The notes under the pieces: model-generated
Told to the model about the DNA's origin: nothing
Database searches by the model: none
The model's input: the letters and a program-made list of their open reading frames with translations, nothing else
Assembly (NCBI GenBank): GCA_003452935.1
Contig: DMMY01000006.1
Location: 17,672-81,671 of the forward strand
Direction of reading: 5' to 3'
DNA: 64,000 nucleotides
DNA from: Elusimicrobiota bacterium
GTDB taxonomy: Bacteria > Elusimicrobiota > Elusimicrobia > UBA1565 > UBA9628
Position numbers and translations under genes: made by a program
In this document: piece after piece, positions 58,650 through 64,000 of the stretch
Numbering within the stretch: position 1 is the first letter of the stretch
Layout: each line of letters starts with the position of its first letter

Positions 58650-58961
58650 ATGGCCGAAGCAACGCTGAGCAAAGTCAAGATCCAGCCTCTGGGCGACCGC
58701 GTGATGGTCAAGCCGGTCGAACAGAAGGAAACCAAGCGCGGGGGCATCATCATCCCCGACACCGCCAAGGAAAAGCCGCAGGAAGGAGAAATCGTGGCGG
58801 CGGGAAAAGGCAAGATGACCGAGGACGGAAAGCTCCTGCCCATGGATGTCAAGCCCGGGGACCGCATCCTCTACGGCAAGTATTCGGGCAATGAGATCAA
58901 GATCGACGATGTCGAGTACCTGATCATGCATCAGGACGACATCCTTGGGATACTCAAGTAG
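58650..58961 (+). CDS. groES: Co-chaperonin GroES
   Basis: 103 residues. GroES core with mobile loop: [42 protein letters not shown], and C-terminal strands [33 protein letters not shown]. Caps GroEL folding chamber. Followed by groEL after 38 bp. Normal length, no oddities. Confidence 0.98.
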   Translation: MAEATLSKVKIQPLGDRVMVKPVEQKETKRGGIIIPDTAKEKPQEGEIVAAGKGKMTEDGKLLPMDVKPGDRILYGKYSGNEIKIDDVEYLIMHQDDILGILK

Positions 58962-58999
58962 ATCTTCCTTAATATAGGAACAGAGAGGTTAACACGAAC

Positions 59000-60625
59000 A
59001 TGGCAAAACAGATCGCTTACTCCGACGAGGCGCGCAACCACCTCAAAAGCGGCGTTGACAAGCTCGCCAACGCCACCAAGATCACTCTCGGCCCCCGCGG
59101 CCGCACCGTGGTCTTGGAGAAGAAATTCGGGTCCCCGTCCGTCATGGACGACGGCGTGACCATCGCCAAGGATATCGAGCTGCAGGACCCCTTCGAGAAC
59201 ATGGGCGCCCAGCTCGCCCGCGAGGTCGCGTCCAAGACCAACGACGTGGCCGGCGACGGAACCACCACGGCCATCGTCCTGACCCAGTCGCTGCTCGCCG
59301 AGGGGATCAAGAACATCACGGCCGGCGCCAACGCCAAGGCCATCGAGCGCGGCATGCACAAGGCGCTCGACCTCGTGGTCAAGGAGCTCAAGAAAAGCAC
59401 CAAGCCGGTCAAGACTCGTGAAGAGAAAGCCCAGGTGGCGACCATCTCCTCCAACGACCGCGTCATCGGGGACCTCATCGCCCAGGCCATGGAAAAGGTC
59501 GGGCACGAAGGCGTGATCACCGTGGAAGAAGGAAAGTCCGCCGAAACCACCCTCGAAGTGGTCGAGGGCATGCAGTTCGACCGGGGCTACATCTCACCCT
59601 ACTTCATCACCGACTCCGAGCGCATGGAAACGGTCCTGGAGAACCCGGCCATCCTGATAACGGACAAGAAGGTTTCCTCCATGCAGGACCTCCTGCCCAT
59701 CCTGGAGAAGGTCGTGCAGTCGGGCAAGTCCTTCGTGCTCATCGCCGAGGACGTCGACGGCGAAGCCCTGGCCACCCTCGTGGTCAACAAGCTGCGCGGA
59801 ACCATCAAGGCCGCGGCCGTCAAGGCGCCCGGCTTCGGCGACCGCCGCAAGGAGATGCTGCAGGACGTCGCGGTCCTCACCGGCGGCCAGGTCATCAGCG
59901 AGGAACTCGGCCACAAGATCGAGAAAGCCACCGTGGACATGCTCGGCTCGGCCAAGCGCGTGGTCATCGACAAGGAAAACACCACGATTGTCAACGGCGA
60001 CGGAGACAAATCCGAGATCAAGAAGCGCGCCGAGTCCATTCGCAAGCAGATCGACGAAACGACCTCCGACTACGACAAGGAAAAGCTGCAGGAGCGCCTC
60101 GCCAAGCTCTCCGGCGGCGTGGCGGTGATCAACGTCGGCGCGGCCACCGAGACCGAGATGAAGGTCAAGAAGGCCAAGGTCGAGGACGCCTCCAACGCGA
60201 CCCGCGCGGGCGTGGCGGAAGGCATGATCGCCGGCGGCGGCACGGCCCTGCTGCGCGCCTCCACGATCCTCGACAAGTTCGAGGGCGAGGATGCCGACGA
60301 AACGACCGGCGGCCGCATCGTGCGCCGGGCGCTGCAAGCCCCCATCCGCCAGATCGCCGAGAATTCCGGCCTGGAAGGCTCGGTGGTGGTCCAGAAGGTG
60401 AACTCATCGGCCAGCAACGTGGGACTCGATGCCGACACCGGCGAGTACGTGGACCTCTTCAAGGCCGGCATCGTGGACCCGCTCAAGGTCACGCGCACCG
60501 CCCTGGAGAACGCCGTCTCCCTGGTCGGGACCATCCTCACCACCGACGTGCTGGTGGCCGACATCCCGGAGAAGAAGGAGCCCATGCCGGGCGGACCGCA
60601 CGGCCACGGCGGCGAAATGTATTGA
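59000..60625 (+). CDS. groEL: Chaperonin GroEL
   Basis: 541 residues. Hallmarks: [49 protein letters not shown] (ATP site), [46 protein letters not shown] and [17 protein letters not shown]-terminal tail is [14 protein letters not shown], replacing the usual GGM repeats with a His-containing Gly/Pro tail. GAGAGG ribosome site upstream. Forms with GroES the main folding machine. Confidence 0.98.
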   Translation: MAKQIAYSDEARNHLKSGVDKLANATKITLGPRGRTVVLEKKFGSPSVMDDGVTIAKDIELQDPFENMGAQLAREVASKTNDVAGDGTTTAIVLTQSLLAEGIKNITAGANAKAIERGMHKALDLVVKELKKSTKPVKTREEKAQVATISSNDRVIGDLIAQAMEKVGHEGVITVEEGKSAETTLEVVEGMQFDRGYISPYFITDSERMETVLENPAILITDKKVSSMQDLLPILEKVVQSGKSFVLIAEDVDGEALATLVVNKLRGTIKAAAVKAPGFGDRRKEMLQDVAVLTGGQVISEELGHKIEKATVDMLGSAKRVVIDKENTTIVNGDGDKSEIKKRAESIRKQIDETTSDYDKEKLQERLAKLSGGVAVINVGAATETEMKVKKAKVEDASNATRAGVAEGMIAGGGTALLRASTILDKFEGEDADETTGGRIVRRALQAPIRQIAENSGLEGSVVVQKVNSSASNVGLDADTGEYVDLFKAGIVDPLKVTRTALENAVSLVGTILTTDVLVADIPEKKEPMPGGPHGHGGEMY

Positions 60626-60668
60626 TCCCGGCGCGCCGCTCGGCGCTCTTGGACCGACTCAGCAACAT

Positions 60669-60694
60669 CCCCCGGCTCCTTGCGGAGCCGGGGG
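60669..60694 (+). terminator. Terminator of groESL
   Basis: 11-bp stem cccccggctcc (60669-60679) with ggagccggggg (60684-60694), loop ttgc, followed by atcaatttt. Strong intrinsic-type terminator 44 bp after groEL. Confidence 0.85.
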
Positions 60695-60707
60695 ATCAAT
60701 TTTCAGC

Positions 60708-60799
60708 AGGTGCCAGACGTGAACTTCCGGAACTTATTCCGGTTCACTCTACCCAGAAGCCCAAAACGCAGAAGTTCACAAAGTTCACGTCTGGCACCT
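60708..60799. repeat. Inverted-repeat (REP/MITE-like) element
   Basis: aggtgccagacgtgaactt (60708-60726) and its exact complement (60781-60799), 19-bp arms around a 54-bp centre that contains further GAACTTCCGG/CCGGTTC pairs. A lone arm of this type sits at 28363-28389. Located between the groESL terminator and the yggS promoter. Confidence 0.8.
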
Positions 60800-60807
60800 C
60801 CTCTAGT

Positions 60808-60836
60808 TTGTTTTGAGGCTGGCATTTTAGTATAAT
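60808..60836 (+). promoter_or_regulatory. Promoter of yggS (leaderless type)
   Basis: TTGTTT (60808-60813), 17 bp, perfect TATAAT (60831-60836), 9 nt to the TTG start at 60846. Confidence 0.5.
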
Positions 60837-60845
60837 TAATCAGCA

Positions 60846-61520
60846 TTGATCCTTGACAACTTAAATAAAATTCGCTACCGCATCCGCGCCGCGGCCCAGA
60901 GGGCCGGTCGGGATCCGGATCGCGTCAGCCTCGTCGTCGTGACCAAATACGCCAACCCGGAACAGGTTCGCGAGGTCATCGCCTCGGGCTTGGTCCAGGA
61001 AGTCGGGGAAAACAGGGTTCAGGCCGCGCAGGCCAGGAAACTCGAACTCGGCGATTGGGCCGGCCGCGTTGGCTGGCGACTGATCGGGCATCTGCAGACC
61101 AATAAGGCCAAAAAGGCCGCGGAGATATTCGACGCCATCGATTCCGTCGACAGCTTGCGCGTCGCCGAGGCTTTGGAGCGAGCTTTGGCCCAATCCGACA
61201 AGCGGATGCCCGTCCTGATCCAAGTGAAGATAAACGAACGGGAGACTCAGTCCGGAGCGGCCCCGGAGGAGCTTACAAGCCTGCTCAAAGGCATCGAAGC
61301 CTTCGAGCATCTCCAGGCCCGCGGGCTCATGGGCATCGCGCCGGCGACGGACGCGCCGGAACAGGCGCGACCGCATTTTCAGCGCCTGCGCAAGCTTTTC
61401 GAACAGAATTTTTCGCACATGCCGGAGGGGCAATTATCCATGGGCATGAGCACGGATTTCGAAGTCGCCGTCGAGGAAGGATCGACCATGGTCCGAATCG
61501 GCTCAGCCGTTTTTTCGTAG
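60846..61520 (+). CDS. yggS: PLP homeostasis protein YggS/PLPBP
   Basis: 224 residues from TTG at 60846. PLP-binding alanine-racemase-like barrel without racemase activity; keeps free pyridoxal phosphate and amino acids in balance. PLP lysine is Lys34 in LVVVTKYANP. Other family motifs: GENRVQAAQARK, WRLIGHLQTNKAKKA, SVDSLRVAEAL, LIQVKINERETQSGAAPEEL and SMGMSTDFEVAVEEGSTMVRIGSAVF. Start near a leaderless promoter; another TTG lies at 60853. Confidence 0.93.
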   Translation: MILDNLNKIRYRIRAAAQRAGRDPDRVSLVVVTKYANPEQVREVIASGLVQEVGENRVQAAQARKLELGDWAGRVGWRLIGHLQTNKAKKAAEIFDAIDSVDSLRVAEALERALAQSDKRMPVLIQVKINERETQSGAAPEELTSLLKGIEAFEHLQARGLMGIAPATDAPEQARPHFQRLRKLFEQNFSHMPEGQLSMGMSTDFEVAVEEGSTMVRIGSAVFS

Positions 61521-61548
61521 CTGTTATACATATCAGGGAGGCTATTGA

Positions 61549-61812
61549 ATGATCGTCAAGGTCCGCGTCATCCCAAACGCAATGGACAATGAGGTAGTCA
61601 GCCGCATCGGAAGCGTCCTTCGGGTCAAAGTCACCGCCCCGGCAATCGATGAGAAAGCCAATGCCGCGCTGAAGAACTATTTGGCGGAATTCTTCGAAGT
61701 GCCGTCGCGCAAGGTCAATATCCTGCGCGGCGCCAACGGCCGCGAAAAGACCGTGGAAATCGTGGGCCGGACCGAAGAACAGCTTAAACGCGTAATGGAA
61801 TCCATACCCTGA
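61549..61812 (+). CDS. DUF167/YggU family protein
   Basis: 87 residues. DUF167 core: VRVIPNAMDNEVVSRIGSVLRVKVTAPAIDEKANAALKNYLAEFFEVPSRKVNILRGANGREKTVEI. Often follows yggS and YggT in operons, as here. Good GGAGG site upstream. Function not known, RNA-binding proposed from the fold. Confidence 0.9.
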   Translation: MIVKVRVIPNAMDNEVVSRIGSVLRVKVTAPAIDEKANAALKNYLAEFFEVPSRKVNILRGANGREKTVEIVGRTEEQLKRVMESIP

Positions 61813-61816
61813 GCGC

Positions 61817-61840
61817 GCCTGAGCGCTGACGCGCTCAGGC
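61817..61840 (+). terminator. Perfect hairpin after DUF167 gene
   Basis: gcctgagcgc (61817-61826), loop tgac, gcgctcaggc (61831-61840), 10 perfect GC-rich pairs right after the stop. No T-run; terminator or stability element. Confidence 0.6.
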
Positions 61841-61897
61841 ACCGGCGGCATAGGGAATTGCCGTGCCGTCGCGTGTCAGCGCCCACTCACCGCCGCC

Positions 61898-62923
61898 ATG
61901 AAGCCCTTCCCGCTCCGTGATCCTATCGCGCACATCGTCTGGAAAAGCGATCGCCTGCTCGTCCTCGACCAAAGGCTGCTTCCCCGCAAAATAAAATACG
62001 TCGCCTGCCGCACCGCCGCCGAGGTCGCCGAGGCCATCCGCTCCATGGCCCTGCGAGGAGCGCCCTTGATCGGCGTCGCGGCGGCCTATGGGATGGCCCT
62101 GGCCGCGCGCCGAGGACCCCAGGAACTCGCGCGCGCCGGCCTCTTCCTGCGCCGGGCGCGACCCACCGCGGTCAATCTCATGCACGCGGTCGACGCGATG
62201 ATACAAGCGTCCCGCGCCTGCGGCAAAGAGGACCTGGCTCGCGGCCTGGCCCGCGCCGCCGTGCGCTTCCACGAGTCGGACTTGGAGTTCAACCGACGCA
62301 TGGCCGCGCTCGGCGCCTCCCTGCTCAAAAAGGGCTCCCGGATCATGACCCACTGCAACGCCGGAGCCTTGGCCACCGCGGGCCTGGGCACGGCCGTCGG
62401 CGTCATTCGTTACGCCCATCACCTGGGCAAGGTGGCGCATGTCTACCCCTGCGAGACCCGTCCTTACCTGCAGGGCAGCCGGCTCACCCTTTGGGAACTC
62501 ATGCAGGCCGGCGTGCCCTCCACGCTCGTCACGGACAACATGGCGGCCCATGTCATGAAAACCTGCGGCATCGACGCCGTGGTCGTGGGCTCGGACCGCA
62601 TCGCGGCCAACGCCGATGTCTGCAACAAGATCGGCACTTATGGCCTGGCCATTCTCGCCCGCTATCACAGCATCCCCTTTTATGTCGTCGCCCCGACCAC
62701 GACCGTCGATTTGGCGACTCCCGACGGCTCGCGCATTCCCATCGAAGAGCGCAGCGCCGCGGAAGTCCTCACCATCTTCGGCCGCCCCATCGCCCCGCGC
62801 GGGGCCCAGGCCCATCATTTCGCTTTCGACGTCACCCCGCACGAACTCGTCACCGCCATCGTCACGGAGCGGGGAATCGTCAGTCCCGCCAACGGGCCCA
62901 ACCTCAAAAAAGTCATAGGGTAA
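61898..62923 (+). CDS. mtnA: Methylthioribose-1-phosphate isomerase
   Basis: 341 residues. Converts methylthioribose-1-P to methylthioribulose-1-P in the methionine salvage pathway. eIF2B-like fold with RGAPLIGVAAAYGMALAA, catalytic Cys in MTHCNAGALATAGLGTA, ETRPYLQGSRLTLWEL, and catalytic Asp in VVGSDRIAANADVCNKIGTY. Length typical. No other salvage genes in the window. metF at 44938 also serves methionine, but not in the same operon. Confidence 0.94.
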   Translation: MKPFPLRDPIAHIVWKSDRLLVLDQRLLPRKIKYVACRTAAEVAEAIRSMALRGAPLIGVAAAYGMALAARRGPQELARAGLFLRRARPTAVNLMHAVDAMIQASRACGKEDLARGLARAAVRFHESDLEFNRRMAALGASLLKKGSRIMTHCNAGALATAGLGTAVGVIRYAHHLGKVAHVYPCETRPYLQGSRLTLWELMQAGVPSTLVTDNMAAHVMKTCGIDAVVVGSDRIAANADVCNKIGTYGLAILARYHSIPFYVVAPTTTVDLATPDGSRIPIEERSAAEVLTIFGRPIAPRGAQAHHFAFDVTPHELVTAIVTERGIVSPANGPNLKKVIG

Positions 62924-62927
62924 AATC

Positions 62928-63278
62928 ATGCCTCCAACGCCTCAATTCAGAGTCCTCTTCGTCACGGCTCCCGACGCCAAGACCGCCGAGGACATAGCCT
63001 CGGGCCTAGTGGAGAGAAAGCTTGCGGCGTGCGTCAATGTCCTGCCCGGCCTGACTTCCGTGTATCGCTGGGAAGGCAATATCCACAAGGACCCGGAGGT
63101 CTTGCTTATCATCAAGACTCGGGCCGGCATCTTCAAAGAAACCACCCAGTTCATCAGGGAGAAACACCCGGCCAAGGTTCCGGAAATCATCAGCCTGCCC
63201 ATCAGCGAAGGCAGCCCGGCCTATATGCAATGGCTCGGCGCCAACACCCTCTTCGCGAAAGCCCCGGAGGGCATCTAG
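62928..63278 (+). CDS. cutA: CutA family protein
   Basis: 116 residues. Trimeric ferredoxin-like fold: VLFVTAPDAKTAEDIASGLVERKLAACVNVLPGLTSVYRWEGNIHKDPEVLLIIKT and PEIISLPISEGSPAYMQWLG. Linked to divalent-cation tolerance in the literature, though its true role is unclear. 4 bp after mtnA. Confidence 0.93.
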   Translation: MPPTPQFRVLFVTAPDAKTAEDIASGLVERKLAACVNVLPGLTSVYRWEGNIHKDPEVLLIIKTRAGIFKETTQFIREKHPAKVPEIISLPISEGSPAYMQWLGANTLFAKAPEGI

Positions 63279-63323
63279 GAGTGTCCGTCCGCAACCGCTC
63301 GGCGGAATCTTGAGGGGTATCCG

Positions 63324-63917
63324 GTGAGGCCCTCGTCCGCCGCGTCCTCGCCGGAACTTATTCTCGCTTCCGCCTCGCCGCGACGTCGCGTGCTGCTGCG
63401 CCAACTCGGGGTAAAATTCCGAGTAGTCCCCAGCCGCGTACACGAACGCAGCCGGCAGCGGGCCCCACGGCGCCTGGTGGAAGAGCTGGCCCTGCGCAAG
63501 GCCAAGGACGTGGCCCGCCGCAACCCCAAGGCCGTTGTCCTCGGCGCGGATACCATCGTGGTCTGCCGGAGAGAAATACTGGGAAAACCTCGAGATCACG
63601 CGGACTCGCTGCGCATCCTGGGACTCCTTAACGGTCGTTGGCAACAAGTCTATACAGGCATCGCCGTGGTTCTGCAAGGGGGCCGCACGGTATTCGTGCG
63701 CAGCGTGATCAGCCGCGTCCTCGCCCGCCGACTCAACGAAAGTCAACTGCGCCGGCTGGCCGGCAAGCACCCCGACAAAGCCGGCGCCTACGCGGTCCAG
63801 GACCGCGAAGATCCTTTCATCGAACGAATTTCCGGAGACTACGACAACGTTGTCGGCCTGCCCTTGCATGCGACCCGCCGGCTGCTCCAGCAAGCGGGCG
63901 TCTTTCCGAAACGCTGA
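63324..63917 (+). CDS. maf: Maf/YhdE-type nucleotide pyrophosphatase
   Basis: 197 residues from GTG at 63324, with a GAGGGG site upstream. Maf motif ELILASASPRRRVLLRQLGVKFRVV, then VLGADTIVV (catalytic Asp), ILGKPRDHADSLRILGLLNGRWQQVYTGI and KAGAYAVQDRE..FIERISGDYDNVVGLPL. Hydrolyses dTTP/UTP or modified nucleotides and guards the pool; related to septation. Complete. Confidence 0.93.
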   Translation: MRPSSAASSPELILASASPRRRVLLRQLGVKFRVVPSRVHERSRQRAPRRLVEELALRKAKDVARRNPKAVVLGADTIVVCRREILGKPRDHADSLRILGLLNGRWQQVYTGIAVVLQGGRTVFVRSVISRVLARRLNESQLRRLAGKHPDKAGAYAVQDREDPFIERISGDYDNVVGLPLHATRRLLQQAGVFPKR

Positions 63918-64000
63918 GCGCTCTCACGCCTCTCGCCGTACTGCAACATGTCTTTACTATCCTTTCATCAAAAATTAACCGTGTTTTTCCTTGATTTAAG
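63918..64000. other. Right edge of window, no gene called
   Basis: 83 bp, AT-rich at the end (ATTAACCGTGTTTTTCC). Probably the promoter region of the next gene outside the window. Confidence 0.4.

Overview
The window looks like a chromosomal stretch of a GC-rich, free-living Gram-negative (diderm) bacterium. Evidence for an outer membrane includes a LolA-type lipoprotein carrier, an Omp85 barrel protein with the RGY motif, a second POTRA-like envelope protein, an ExbB/ExbD/TonB set and a periplasmic TRAP uptake system. Several features (a major-facilitator protein behind a long secreted-like leader, GYF-like coiled-coil proteins, a MoxR/DUF58/VWA operon joined to DUF2723 glycosyltransferases) remind me of metagenome-assembled Elusimicrobiota. 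That placement is a low-to-moderate confidence inference, since no rRNA gene is present.

Layout. 1-5172 (+): overlapping envelope/division operon ftsK (3' part), lolA, rodZ-like, pgsA, pgpA and a POTRA-like outer-membrane protein. 5251-6426 (-): HNH endonuclease. 6427-7210: gene-free, rich in palindromes. 7211-19750 (-): two DUF2723 membrane glycosyltransferase-like proteins with TPR tails and, upstream of them, a tightly packed DUF1355-like/VWA/DUF58/MoxR operon. 19868-21602 (+): exbB-exbD-tonB. 21608-24340 (-): MFS-like protein and a response regulator. 24424-28273 (+): tRNA-Ile(GAT), ileS, a small membrane hydrolase-like protein. 28445-32197 (+): tRNA-Ser(GCT) and a MEDS-type hybrid histidine kinase. 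32199-34253 (-): DinG/XPD helicase. 34419-38506: surface glycan/lipid-linked sugar genes (methyltransferase, GT39-like, DPM1-like GT2, and a convergent GT2-methyltransferase fusion). 38531-40592: an AbiE toxin-antitoxin cassette bracketed by near-identical direct repeats. 40628-47516 (+): hypothetical, giant TPR protein, a three-repeat secreted protein, metF, Omp85 protein. 47616-48941: decayed IS1182-like insertion sequence. 49024-49596 (-): ORF6N protein. 49751-56694 (+): L-2-hydroxyglutarate oxidase, complete TatT/DctP/DctQ/DctM TRAP transporter, LOG-family protein, TPR protein. 56747-60625 (+): two coiled-coil proteins, then groES-groEL under a CIRCE-type operator. 60846-63917 (+): yggS, DUF167, mtnA, cutA, maf.

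The main non-gene signals are as follows. (1) Many good -35/-10 promoters end only 6-10 nt before the start codon, suggesting leaderless mRNAs as a normal mode of expression. (2) The HNH gene and the ORF6N gene, 43 kb apart, share an ECF-sigma-like promoter (GGAAC-N16-CGTAT) with identical spacing to the ATG. (3) The AbiE cassette appears to have inserted in a -35 element, duplicating about 20-23 bp so that both the cassette and the displaced gene keep a -35. (4) Three kinds of palindromic elements occur between genes: a perfect 42-bp palindrome, a two-copy hairpin repeat, and long inverted-repeat elements resembling REP/MITE units.
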